Below are positions 24,358-32,670 of a stretch of DNA of 64,000 nt, one piece after another. The translations under genes were made by a program, and so were the position numbers. The stretch comes from an uncultured Collinsella sp. (GTDB taxonomy: Bacteria; Actinomycetota; Coriobacteriia; Coriobacteriales; Coriobacteriaceae): positions 5,475 through 69,474 of the forward strand of contig UQKL01000013.1 in assembly GCA_900541695.1 (NCBI GenBank), written 5' to 3'. The notes beneath the pieces are model-generated. The model searched no databases and was not told the origin of the DNA. It saw only the letters and a list, made by a program, of their open reading frames with translations. Position 1 is the stretch's first letter; each line of letters opens with the position of its first letter.

Positions 24358-25443
24358 ATGAAGCCACGTAACATTGCCATCGTCTGCGGTGTTGCAGGAA
24401 CCGCCGTCGGCATCGCCATTGCCGCCGGTATCGTTTATCACAAACAAATCAAGTCCGCCACGTCGCTCAAACGCTTGACCGGCTACGCGGATGGCCATGA
24501 CCTGTACGCAATCGACATCGCCTATGACTACGATCTCGATCGCATCATCTCCGCTGGCGTGCGCGACGACCAGGCCTACATCGATGCTGTGGTGGCGCAG
24601 GTGTTGCCCGGCGTGCCGGCACATGTCCAGGCGCCCCAGTTTGCCTGCAGCGCCTTTGCCGCCGTAGATGCCGAAGGCCGCGTGCGCACCGGTCGCAATT
24701 ACGACTTTAAGGACGACACCTCGGCGCTGCTGGTGCGCAATCACCCGCGCGACGGCTATGCCTCCATCGGCTTTGCGGCTCTCAATAACCTGGGCGATAA
24801 CACTCCGCTTGACTCCGTCGCCGGACGTGCCGCCGCACTCATGGGCCCGTTTGCCCAGCTCGACGGTGTTAACGAATGCGGCGTGTCCATTGCCGTACTC
24901 ACCCTGGATTCCAAACCCTGTGATCAGGATACGCAGCGCCCCGTCATCAATACCTCACTCGCCATCCGCCTGGCGCTCGACCGTGCCGCCACCACGCAAG
25001 AAGCTGTCGACCTGCTTTCCGCCTACGACATGCACGCCATGGCAGGACGCGATTACCACTTCTTTATCAACGACGCCGCCGGTGACGCGCGGGTGGTGGA
25101 GTGGGATCCGCGCGATCCGGACCGCGCTTTCAAGGCGACTCCTGTACGCCAGGTCACGAACTTCTACGCCTGCTATGGTGACGAAGTGCTGCCCAACCAA
25201 AAGAATGGCGAGCTGGGCCATGGTAAAGAGCGCGCCGTCGCAATCGCCGATGTCCTTGACGCCCATGTCGGTGCCCAGGACGAGGCAGTCGCTTGGAAGG
25301 CCCTACGCGCTGCGGCGCAAGAGCCCAATCCGGAAGACATCACCAGCAACACGCAATGGTCGGTCGTCTTTGACAATACCGAACCCGCTGCCGTCATCAC
25401 GCTGCGCCGCCACTGGGGCGACATCGACGCCTTTGTGCTGTAA
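24358..25443 (+). CDS. Membrane-anchored Ntn hydrolase (choloylglycine/linear amide hydrolase-like)
   Basis: The 361-residue protein has an N-terminal membrane anchor (IAIVCGVAGTAVGIAIAAGIVYH) and then a fold with FACSAF, TGRNYDF and NECGVSIAVLTLD. These match the nucleophile Cys, the Arg/Asn pocket and the conserved glycine motif of linear amide C-N hydrolases (bile salt hydrolase, penicillin V acylase and relatives). The nucleophile Cys is at about residue 96 rather than at the N-terminus, so activity would need proteolytic exposure or this may be a divergent branch. The substrate is unknown. A GAGAGGAG precedes the ATG. Confidence 0.75.
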   Translation: MKPRNIAIVCGVAGTAVGIAIAAGIVYHKQIKSATSLKRLTGYADGHDLYAIDIAYDYDLDRIISAGVRDDQAYIDAVVAQVLPGVPAHVQAPQFACSAFAAVDAEGRVRTGRNYDFKDDTSALLVRNHPRDGYASIGFAALNNLGDNTPLDSVAGRAAALMGPFAQLDGVNECGVSIAVLTLDSKPCDQDTQRPVINTSLAIRLALDRAATTQEAVDLLSAYDMHAMAGRDYHFFINDAAGDARVVEWDPRDPDRAFKATPVRQVTNFYACYGDEVLPNQKNGELGHGKERAVAIADVLDAHVGAQDEAVAWKALRAAAQEPNPEDITSNTQWSVVFDNTEPAAVITLRRHWGDIDAFVL

Positions 25444-25511
25444 GGAGCTGGCGCCGTCGTCCTTACGCTCGCCTGACGTTGCTTACATTTCTATACATTT
25501 GAGCTAACACG

Positions 25512-25548
25512 TTTTACCCCCGCATCAACAGTGTGCGGGGGTAAACTT
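25512..25548 (+). terminator. Hairpin terminator between the Ntn hydrolase and pfkA
   Basis: TTTTACCCCCGCA pairs with TGCGGGGGTAAA. A candidate -10 box TATAAC for pfkA lies about ten bases downstream. Confidence 0.75.
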
Positions 25549-25583
25549 ATGCGCATGTTATAACTTGCCCGGAAGGATTCACC

Positions 25584-26663
25584 ATGCTTAGAATCGGTCT
25601 TCTTACTAGTGGCGGCGACTGCCAGGCGCTCAACGCCACCATGCGCGGCATCGTCAAAACGCTTATGACCAATAGCGAAGAGCCTATCGAGATCTATGGT
25701 TTTGAGGACGGCTACCAGGGCCTTATCTACAGCAGGTTCCGCGTCATGACGCCCGCCGATTTTAGCGGCATCCTCACCCGCGGCGGCACCATTTTGGGCA
25801 CGAGCCGCACGCCGTTCAAGCGCCTGAACATTCCCGAGGCCGACGGCGTCGAGAAGGTGCCCGCGATGGTCCACACCTATCACAAGTTGCAGCTCGACTG
25901 CCTGTTTATGCTGGGCGGTAACGGATCCACCAAGACTGCCAACCGCTTGCGCGAAGAGGGCCTCAACGTTATCGCCCTGCCCAAGACCATCGATAACGAC
26001 ACCTGGGGCACCGAGATGACCTTTGGCTTTACGAGCGCCATCGACGTCGCAACCAAGTGCATCGACGACATCCACACCACCGCTTCGAGCCATGGGCGCG
26101 TATTCGTTATCGAGATCATGGGACACAAGGTTGGCTGGATCCCGCTGTATGCCGGCGTCGCGGGCGGCGCGGACGTCATCCTGATTCCCGAGATCCCCTA
26201 CGACATGGACCAGGTCATCAAGACCATCGAGCATCGCATGGAAACCGGCAGCCGCTTTACCATCGTGGCCGTCGCCGAGGGCGCCATCTCCAAGGAGGAC
26301 GCGGCGCTGCCCAAGAAGGAGTACAAGAAGAAGCTCGCCGAGCGCACGAGCCCGTCAATCGTGTACGACATCGCCAAGGAGATCGAGGCCAAGACCGGTC
26401 GCGAGACCCGCGTCGCCATCCCCGGCCACACGCAGCGCGGCGGTCAGCCCGACGCCCAGGACCGCATCTTTGCGACTCAGTGCGGCGTCGAGGCAGCGCT
26501 CGGCTGCCTGCGCGGCGAGTTTGGCTACATGATTGCCCTGCGCGACGGCAAGATGTGCCACATGCCGCTCGAGGATGTCGCCGGCAAGCTCAAGTTTGTC
26601 GACCCCCAGAGTGATCTGGTGCGCGAGGCCAAGGCGCTGGGCATCAGCTTCGGCGACGAATAG
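25584..26663 (+). CDS. pfkA: 6-phosphofructokinase (PfkA family, atypical active site)
   Basis: The 359-residue glycolytic enzyme phosphorylates fructose 6-phosphate. Motifs are LTSGGDCQALNATMRG at the N-terminus, LGGNGS (110-115), LPKTIDND (Lys 134) and MGHKVGWIPLYAGVAGGAD. In the family the phosphoryl-donor site is normally GGDGS for ATP enzymes and GGDDS with PKTIDND for pyrophosphate enzymes. Here Asn replaces the usual Asp while Gly 114 and Lys 134 are combined, so the donor cannot be told by rule. The GGAAGGA ribosome site is good. Its last codons and stop form the outer arm of a large stem element. Confidence 0.9.
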   Translation: MLRIGLLTSGGDCQALNATMRGIVKTLMTNSEEPIEIYGFEDGYQGLIYSRFRVMTPADFSGILTRGGTILGTSRTPFKRLNIPEADGVEKVPAMVHTYHKLQLDCLFMLGGNGSTKTANRLREEGLNVIALPKTIDNDTWGTEMTFGFTSAIDVATKCIDDIHTTASSHGRVFVIEIMGHKVGWIPLYAGVAGGADVILIPEIPYDMDQVIKTIEHRMETGSRFTIVAVAEGAISKEDAALPKKEYKKKLAERTSPSIVYDIAKEIEAKTGRETRVAIPGHTQRGGQPDAQDRIFATQCGVEAALGCLRGEFGYMIALRDGKMCHMPLEDVAGKLKFVDPQSDLVREAKALGISFGDE

Positions 26664-26839
26664 CCTCGGCTGGAACCGCCCCCATCGGAGCCCCCAGGGC
26701 TTACCTCCCAAATCGTCCTCGGACATGTCAGGACCCCGCCGTGCGCTTCGCGCGGCGGGGTCCTTCCGTCCTGCGGAAAGATTTGGGAGGTAAGCCCTGG
26801 GGCCTCCTGCGGTAACTAGGGAGGCCGAGGCTATTCGTC
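26655..26839. repeat. Gene-end double-stem element A
   Basis: The main stem 26692-26714 pairs perfectly over 23 bp with 26780-26802. It encloses CGTCCTCGGACATG (26714-26727), an inner GC-rich hairpin and CGTCCTGCGGAA (26767-26778). An outermost 16-bp arm at 26655-26670, which includes the pfkA stop codon, pairs perfectly with 26824-26839. Related elements occur at 39.1, 43.6, 44.6 and 54.5 kb. Confidence 0.9.
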
Positions 26840-26869
26840 TTCTTGCTGCGGATGCCTGACCTGAAATTC

Positions 26870-26937
26870 AGTTGCGGTGAAATAGTTCCTGCTTAGTCCG
26901 CAAATGGCTGAATTTAGGAACTACTCCACCGCAATTT
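26870..26937. repeat. 67-bp hairpin element, copy 2
   Basis: AGTTGCGGTGAAATAGTTCC with inverted GGAACTACTCCACCGCAATT; a diverged member of the family at 19.6 and 28.1 kb. The remaining 184 bases before the next gene hold two direct GCTACCGGT motifs (about 27009 and 27061) and probably its promoter. Confidence 0.8.
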
Positions 26938-27121
26938 ACTGAGTGGGAGCTCTTGGCTGCTACTTGCATTGACATTTGTCCTAAAATGGCTGGTCGTTAG
27001 GGGTTGCTACCGGTAGTTGCGGTAGGGTTTGAGCAGATTCTAACTAGAAATGGTGGTCGCTACCGGTTGTTCTCGGCATACTCGGCTCATTCGATTCGAC
27101 CATCAAACGAAAGGAACCACC

Positions 27122-28042
27122 ATGGATCTTGCGATGGCACAGCGCCTCGTCGATCGCCGTAAAGCTGCCGGGCTTTCTCAGGAGGCGCTTGCTGCCCAGC
27201 TGGGCGTAAGCCGCCAGGCTGTTAGTAAATGGGAGCGCAGCGAGTCCTCACCCGATACCGATAACCTCATTGCGCTCGCCGCGCTGTATGGCGTGTCGTT
27301 GGACAAGCTGCTATATGGGGAGGCGGCCAACGATGCCGACGGCCCGGAGGACGGTAGTGCCGACACCGAGACGGCGGATGTGGCTGACGAGGCTGAGGAT
27401 TCTGCCGAGCACGCCGATTGCGGTGACAAACCACTTGTCGATATTTCCCTCGCGCGCGGTATCCACGTCATTGATCCCAATAAAGGCGAGGAAGTCCATG
27501 TTGGTTGGAGCGGCATCCATGTGACCAACGAGCGCAAGGGCGAAGAGGTGCATGTGGGGCCGGGCGGCGTGCATATCGATACGCTTGAGGACGATGGACA
27601 TAGCGTGCGTACCAATGACGACGGCACCGTCACCATCGACGGCGAGACGTTTTCCAGCTGGAAGGAAGCACACGACAAGCTCGACCATCATGGCAAGCAT
27701 TTCCACACCAAGGTCGGACGTGCATGGAACAAATTCCCCTTCCCCGCACTTGTCACTCTCGCCTATCTGGTGCTCGGCATTGTCTACGGCACATGGGGCA
27801 TGGGGCTTTTCCTCGTCTTTTTGGTTCCCGTCTACTACGCGATTGGTGACTTTATCGATCGACGCCATTTGTCAAAGCTCACTGAATGCGTCTATCCAGC
27901 AGCCGCCATCGCTTGGTTCCTCTACATGTGGCTCTGTTTGGGACAGCCCCATCCTGCATGGATCATCCTCATCACGATTCCCATCGTAAAGGCGCTCATG
28001 CGCTGGTGTCGCAAACAATGGAAGTGCCGCAAACAGGCCTAA
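27122..28042 (+). CDS. Membrane-tethered XRE-type regulator
   Basis: The 306-residue protein opens with a clear XRE helix-turn-helix (GLSQEALAAQLGVSRQAVSKWERSESSPDTDNLIALAALYGVSLDKLL). An acidic linker of about 40 residues follows, then imperfect repeats of a KGEEVHVG/GIHV pattern (about residues 120-155). The C-terminus has three hydrophobic segments (FPALVTLAYLVLGIVYG, MGLFLVFLVPVYYAIGDF, AAAIAWFLYMWLCLG). It is probably a DNA-binding protein anchored in the membrane. The ATG at 27122 has AAAGGAACC before it. Target genes are not evident. Confidence 0.8.
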   Translation: MDLAMAQRLVDRRKAAGLSQEALAAQLGVSRQAVSKWERSESSPDTDNLIALAALYGVSLDKLLYGEAANDADGPEDGSADTETADVADEAEDSAEHADCGDKPLVDISLARGIHVIDPNKGEEVHVGWSGIHVTNERKGEEVHVGPGGVHIDTLEDDGHSVRTNDDGTVTIDGETFSSWKEAHDKLDHHGKHFHTKVGRAWNKFPFPALVTLAYLVLGIVYGTWGMGLFLVFLVPVYYAIGDFIDRRHLSKLTECVYPAAAIAWFLYMWLCLGQPHPAWIILITIPIVKALMRWCRKQWKCRKQA

Positions 28043-28091
28043 ACCGCCCCAACCAGCCAGCGCCACTCATCCGACACCGCCCGCCCCTTCC

Positions 28092-28160
28092 AAGTTGCGG
28101 TGATATAGGGACTGTTTTGAGGCTCCAAAGCGTCAAACAGTCCCTATATCACCGCAACTT
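28092..28160. repeat. 67-bp hairpin element, copy 3
   Basis: AGTTGCGGTGATATAGGGAC pairs with GTCCCTATATCACCGCAACT. Relative to copy 1 the inner stem has changed on both sides, so pairing is kept. It lies 50 bases after the tethered XRE gene. Confidence 0.88.
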
Positions 28161-28222
28161 ACAAACAACTGGGCCAGTTCCGGCACGGAGATTAGCATTG
28201 AGCTGACCACGCGCCAAGAAAA

Positions 28223-28362
28223 GGGCCTATTTACTACGTTTAACTCGAGAGAGCCGACCATACCTGCCTTTTTTGAAAATCGACAGGCCTTCTACCTGCG
28301 GTTTTATTTTTCGTTTCCCCGGCATGATTGAGAGTATCCAATTAAACGTAGTAGATAGGCCC
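28223..28362. repeat. MITE-like element with 21-bp terminal inverted repeats
   Basis: GGGCCTATTTACTACGTTTAA at the left matches the inverted right end with one mismatch. The 98-bp interior has no gene and contains CCTGCGGTTTTAT (28295-28307), which recurs inverted inside the element at 38.7 kb. With copy 3 of the 67-bp hairpin it fills the gene-free stretch 28043-28490. Confidence 0.7.
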
Positions 28363-28490
28363 GTTTTGTGGCATACGACCCATTCAAGCCCAATCTCGAA
28401 GGCTAAAGAGAGCCTCTCATCCACGCCTGCGAGCGAAAACCAAATAGAATGAAAGGCAAATGGAAAGCCCGTTTGACGAGCGGAGGACAT

Positions 28491-28811
28491 ATGCGCGACG
28501 TAGCCGAAAGCGACTGGAAGCTGTTTAAGAAAATGCTTCCTCAATGGCAAGAACGTTATATGGAAAAGCTCATCGGCCAGTACGTTGAGATGCTGAACGG
28601 CGACAGCGAAGCGTCCAGTAGATTTTGGGCACTAGAAGAGCACCTCAATAGAGACAAGCTGTCCTCAGGCGTAATTGCAAACGACATTCGCCGCAGCACA
28701 ATGCACCGCGAGATAGCCAATTTGCTTATCGACAGCGTGATCACCCTTGACGACCTTGACGGTTTTACCGAGGACATTAAGAGCTATGCGCAACACTGGA
28801 TTGGCCAGTAA
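28491..28811 (+). CDS. Small helical protein of unknown function
   Basis: The 106-residue product is charged and helical, with an LFKKMLPQWQERYMEKLIGQY segment near the N-terminus and TLDDLDGFTEDIKSYAQ near the end. I do not recognise the family. The ATG at 28491 has a perfect GGAGG six bases upstream, which favours it over an in-frame ATG at 28449. No transmembrane segment or signal peptide is seen, so it is probably cytosolic. Confidence 0.7.
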   Translation: MRDVAESDWKLFKKMLPQWQERYMEKLIGQYVEMLNGDSEASSRFWALEEHLNRDKLSSGVIANDIRRSTMHREIANLLIDSVITLDDLDGFTEDIKSYAQHWIGQ

Positions 28812-28881
28812 GAGCACTGAACGACAGACATCCCCAGCAAAACGGGGCAAACGCCGGATCGCCCGTAGGTGTCCGGCGTTT

Positions 28882-28929
28882 GCCCAGATAAAACCTGCCA
28901 AAATAAACCTGTCCCTTTTTGGCAGGTTA
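28882..28929 (+). repeat. REP-like element, copy 3
   Basis: CCCAGATAAAACCTGCCAAAA ... CCTGTCCCTTTTTGGCAGGTTA. The final TTA is the stop codon of the minus-strand permease gene, so the element and coding end touch. Confidence 0.88.
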
Positions 28930-31692
28930 CTCGGCACTCTTGAGGGCGCCGACCATGTCGATCTTGTTGAGGGTACGATTGGTGGCGAGGTTGACGATAA
29001 ACGTAAAGCCAAAGGAAAGCACCACGGCGAGCACGTAGCTTAGCGGCTCGACCTCGACGTCAAAGTACAGCGACGGCATCTGCAAAATGTACGTAAAACT
29101 CTCGGCCAGCAAGCCGCCCAGCGGCACGCCCAGCGCAGCGCCAATCGCCGTGAGGATCAACGTCTCCTTGTTGACGTAATGGTGCACCTCACCGCGACGG
29201 AAGCCCAACACCTTAATGGTCGCCAGCTCGCGTTCGCGCTCGGAGATATTCGTGTTGGACAGCGTAAACACCACCACAAACGATAGGCACGCCGCCATAA
29301 AGGTCACGAGCACTACGACCGAATTGATAATCGTAAAGTTCGCCTCATAGTTTTCCCAATGCTCGGCCGTACTCGAAATCGTAAGCCAACCGTCACTCTT
29401 AAGATTCTTGCTAAACGCAATCTGGTCGGCCGACGAACCCTTAAGCAGCACAAAGACGCCGTTAAGACGTGCGCTTCGACCGAACGCACGCTCATAGGTG
29501 CCCTGCGTCATGTAAAGCGTGTTGCCCAGATAGTTAAGCGAAATGTCGCTGACTTTGACCTTGGCAACATTGAGCGACGAATCCTGGACGTGAGCCGTAT
29601 CGCCCGGCTGAATCCCCAGCACCAGCTGTGAACTTTTACTCAGATACACGTCTCCGTCACGCAAAGGCAGCGGTTCTTTGGACTCATCCTCCAGACGCAC
29701 GTAATCGCCCAAGTCACTCGTGCGGTCATCGGGCACCACGATCAGCTGCACGGTCTCGCTCTTGCCGCCAAACGTAAAGGTGACGTTGTCGGTCATAATC
29801 GGCAGGGTCGAGGTCACGGTCACGTTGAAATCATTGGCCGCGCTGCGCTCATCCAATGCCGCGCACGTCTGCGAAAAATCGTCGGGATTGGCGACCGCCA
29901 GCAGGTCGTAGCGCGTGATATGCCCGTACTGTTTGGGCGAAAGCGCCACCGACGTATCGCGAATGCCCATACCGCAGATCACGAGCGCCGTGCAGCCGGC
30001 GATACCGAAGATGGTCATAAAAGCGCGCTTTTTGTAGCGGAACAGGTTACGTGCTGCCACCTTGTTCAAAAAGCCCATGCGGCGCCAGATAAAGCCGATG
30101 CGCTCAAGCAAGATGCGAGAGCCGGCGCGTGGGGCCTTGGGACGCATGAGCGAGGCCGGGGTCTCGGCCATCTCGTGGCGGCAGGCGATAATCGTAGCGC
30201 CCACCACGCCCACGGCAAACAGCGCCACCGAGACGATTGAGGACACGATGTCGTACGAGAGCAACATCTGAGGCAGCGAGTACATGTCGTCGAACACCGT
30301 AAACAGGAACAGCGGCAGGCCCACAAATCCGATGATGTTGCCGAGCACGCCGCCGATCAGACATGCCCACAGCGCATAGTCCACGTATTTGGACAGGATG
30401 CGCTCGCGTGAATAGCCAAGCGCCTTGTACAGGCCAATAAGCGTGCGCTCCTCCTCGACCATGCGCGTGGCGGTGGTAAGACTGATGAGCACAGCGACGA
30501 CAAAGAAGATAAATGGGAAAACCGTGGCGATGGCCTCGATCGAAGAACTGTCGCTCTCGACGCTCGAGTAGCTTGCGATGTTACCGCGGTCCTGAATGTA
30601 CCAGGTGCATTCGCCCAGATCGGAAAGCTCGGCGCGGGCATCGGCAAAATGCTGGTCGGCGGCGGCGCGGCGCTGGTCCAACTCGGCCTGAGCCTGGACG
30701 CGCTCCTCGCTGCCCTCGGCCATACGGTTGATGTTATCCTGCTCGATCCCAAAGAGCATGGCGGCCTGACGCTCGGCCATATCCAAGCTTGACGGCGTGT
30801 CAACCGTCAACTCCTGGACGCGCGCCTTCTCACGCTCCTCGCGGATCTTCTCGATGTTGCCTTTGACCTCGTTGATCTTTGTCGTGTAGGCATCTGAATA
30901 GGAGTTAAGACTCTTGGCTCCCTCGACGATCACGTGGACTGCGGAGTAGGAAGAAGATGTCGCGGCATCTTCGCTCACATAGAACTTATAGTCCGCAGCC
31001 GAAGCAGCGCGAAAGGCGTTGACTGTCGAGTCGGAGCTCACGTCGGTAGGATCGAGGACCTCGGCCGTAATGGTGTAATCGCCCGCGGCAAACTGATCCT
31101 TGGCACTTTGGTTGGACGAGCTCGCGTCATTGGCGGCAAAACTCACCGTATCGCCGAGCTTTTTGCCCGAAGCCTTCAGGAACTTCGAAGTCACCGCGAC
31201 CTCATCGGCGCTCTCGGGCAAATCGCCGCTCACCAGCACCGGCTGATCGATGTTCTCCTTGGAGAGACTTTGCACGACCACGCGCTCGCGCGTTGTGCCC
31301 ACGGCGGTGTAGGCGGTCTCGGTGTAGATGCCCTCGACCGTCTCGATGCCGTCGACCTCTTGGATAGCCGCGAGATCGTCGCGCGTAAGGCCATAGGTCG
31401 ACTGCACGTTAATGTCATAGACATTCTGCTGGTCAAAATAGGCGTCGACCGAATCGCACAAATCCTCGCAGCCCGCCTTAAGGCCGCACATCACGCTCAC
31501 GCCAAGCGCAGTGATGACCACGATAGATAGGAAGCGCTTAAGACTGCCCCGAATCGTGCGGTAGATGCCACGGCGAAAAACCGTCGGCACCATATCGTTT
31601 GAGCTTTGAGCGGTACGGTAGGTCGCGAACTCCCGGTCGCGGCCCGCGTGCTCCGTATCGTGGTTTTGGCTGTTTTGGCAATCTTGGTCCAT
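28927..31692 (-). CDS. Large FtsX/MacB-like ABC permease
   Basis: The protein of about 921 residues has an N-terminal membrane helix (LSIVVITALGVSVMCG) and a large extracytoplasmic region with a coiled-coil-like stretch (EKIREEREKARVQELT). An FtsX domain follows (about 390-520, FPFIFFVVAVLISLTTATRMVEEERTLIGLYKALGYS), then a second extracytoplasmic region and a second FtsX domain at the C-terminus (TLSNTNISERERELATIKVLGFRRGEV). These permeases move lipids or antimicrobial peptides or transmit signals without classic transport. The partner ATPase gene is immediately upstream. The start is uncertain: ATG 31692 is used, and GTG 31704 overlapping the ATPase stop is possible. Confidence 0.85.
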   Translation of the reverse strand: MDQDCQNSQNHDTEHAGRDREFATYRTAQSSNDMVPTVFRRGIYRTIRGSLKRFLSIVVITALGVSVMCGLKAGCEDLCDSVDAYFDQQNVYDINVQSTYGLTRDDLAAIQEVDGIETVEGIYTETAYTAVGTTRERVVVQSLSKENIDQPVLVSGDLPESADEVAVTSKFLKASGKKLGDTVSFAANDASSSNQSAKDQFAAGDYTITAEVLDPTDVSSDSTVNAFRAASAADYKFYVSEDAATSSSYSAVHVIVEGAKSLNSYSDAYTTKINEVKGNIEKIREEREKARVQELTVDTPSSLDMAERQAAMLFGIEQDNINRMAEGSEERVQAQAELDQRRAAADQHFADARAELSDLGECTWYIQDRGNIASYSSVESDSSSIEAIATVFPFIFFVVAVLISLTTATRMVEEERTLIGLYKALGYSRERILSKYVDYALWACLIGGVLGNIIGFVGLPLFLFTVFDDMYSLPQMLLSYDIVSSIVSVALFAVGVVGATIIACRHEMAETPASLMRPKAPRAGSRILLERIGFIWRRMGFLNKVAARNLFRYKKRAFMTIFGIAGCTALVICGMGIRDTSVALSPKQYGHITRYDLLAVANPDDFSQTCAALDERSAANDFNVTVTSTLPIMTDNVTFTFGGKSETVQLIVVPDDRTSDLGDYVRLEDESKEPLPLRDGDVYLSKSSQLVLGIQPGDTAHVQDSSLNVAKVKVSDISLNYLGNTLYMTQGTYERAFGRSARLNGVFVLLKGSSADQIAFSKNLKSDGWLTISSTAEHWENYEANFTIINSVVVLVTFMAACLSFVVVFTLSNTNISERERELATIKVLGFRRGEVHHYVNKETLILTAIGAALGVPLGGLLAESFTYILQMPSLYFDVEVEPLSYVLAVVLSFGFTFIVNLATNRTLNKIDMVGALKSAE

Positions 31693-31697
31693 GGGCG

Positions 31698-32399
31698 CTA
31701 CCACTCGATCGTCTCGATAGGCACGGGATTTTGCTGGACCGTCTCGCTCTCCACGCGGCCGCTCTTAAAGCGGATCAGGCGATCGGCCATGGGCGCCAGC
31801 GCGGAGTTGTGGGTGATGATAATGACCGTGATGTCCTGCTTGCGGCAGGTGTCCTGTAGCAACTGCAAGATCTGCTTGCCGGTTTTGTAGTCGAGTGCAC
31901 CCGTGGGCTCGTCGCACAAAAGCAGCTTGGGATTCTTGGCCAGTGCGCGGGCAATGGACACGCGCTGCTGCTCGCCGCCCGAAAGCTGTGCCGGAAAGTT
32001 GCCCAGGCGCTCGCCCAGGCCAACCTGACGAAGCGTCTGTTCGGCATCGAGCGAATCGGGGCAAATCTGTGCCGCGAGCTCAACGTTTTCAAGCGCCGTC
32101 AAGTTGGGGACCAAATTGTAGAACTGGAAGACAAAGCCGACGTCGGCGCGGCGGTATTCCACGAGCTGCGCCTCGTTGGCAGAGCTCACGTCGCGCCCGT
32201 CCACCGTCACGGTGCCGGAGGTCGCCGTATCCATGCCGCCCAGAATGTTGAGCGCCGTGGTCTTGCCGGCACCCGAAGCACCCAGAATGATGGCGAGCTC
32301 GCCGCGCTCGACCGTAAAGCTCGCGCCGTCGAGCGCATGAATGCGGGCATCGCCCTCGCCGTATGCTTTGACGACGTCTTTGAATTCGATATAGGCCAT
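31698..32399 (-). CDS. ABC ATPase of the MacB/LolD type
   Basis: The 233-residue ATPase has Walker [11 protein letters not shown]-loop [18 protein letters not shown], signature LSGGEQQR, Walker [13 protein letters not shown] and switch His in ITHNSALAP. It partners the FtsX-like permease whose start nearly touches its stop. ATG 32399 is used; GGGAG lies ten bases upstream. Confidence 0.92.
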   Translation of the reverse strand: MAYIEFKDVVKAYGEGDARIHALDGASFTVERGELAIILGASGAGKTTALNILGGMDTATSGTVTVDGRDVSSANEAQLVEYRRADVGFVFQFYNLVPNLTALENVELAAQICPDSLDAEQTLRQVGLGERLGNFPAQLSGGEQQRVSIARALAKNPKLLLCDEPTGALDYKTGKQILQLLQDTCRKQDITVIIITHNSALAPMADRLIRFKSGRVESETVQQNPVPIETIEW

Positions 32400-32452
32400 C
32401 AATCGGCTCCCATCTGGTCGGATAACTCTTTAGTATTACCCATTTCGCACCG

Positions 32453-32494
32453 ACCAAAAAGGGACAGGTTTATTTTGGCAGGTTTTATATGGGG
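32453..32494 (-). repeat. REP-like element, copy 4 (inverted)
   Basis: AAAAAGGGACAGG, TTTATTTTGGCAGGTTTTAT and ATGGGG read as the family consensus on the minus strand. It is in the upstream region of the ABC ATPase gene rather than at a gene end. Confidence 0.85.
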
Positions 32495-32600
32495 AAACGG
32501 CAGCTATAGATGAGGCGCCGGGGAGGCCGAGAAATCATCGACGGGGTCAGGCCGACCGCCAAACACAACGCACGCATCTCAATCTGTCAGCCAAATCATT

Positions 32601-32614
32601 CGAACAGCTGTTCG
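32601..32614. promoter_or_regulatory. SOS (LexA) box upstream of the GyrI-like gene
   Basis: CGAACAGCTGTTCG is a perfect palindrome matching the Gram-positive/actinobacterial LexA consensus CGAAC-N4-GTTCG. Two overlapping TATGAT hexamers lie 5 to 10 bases downstream, so the box would cover the -35 region of the promoter. Confidence 0.7.
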
Positions 32615-32670
32615 TTTCTATGATATGATTCAACTATCTAAGCAGGCCAATACGCAGAAAGGCGGCCAAC

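Noticed and set aside
26692..26802. Element A as an ordinary rho-independent terminator
   Set aside because: The stem is far too long, has conserved internal loops and no T tract; it may still influence termination.
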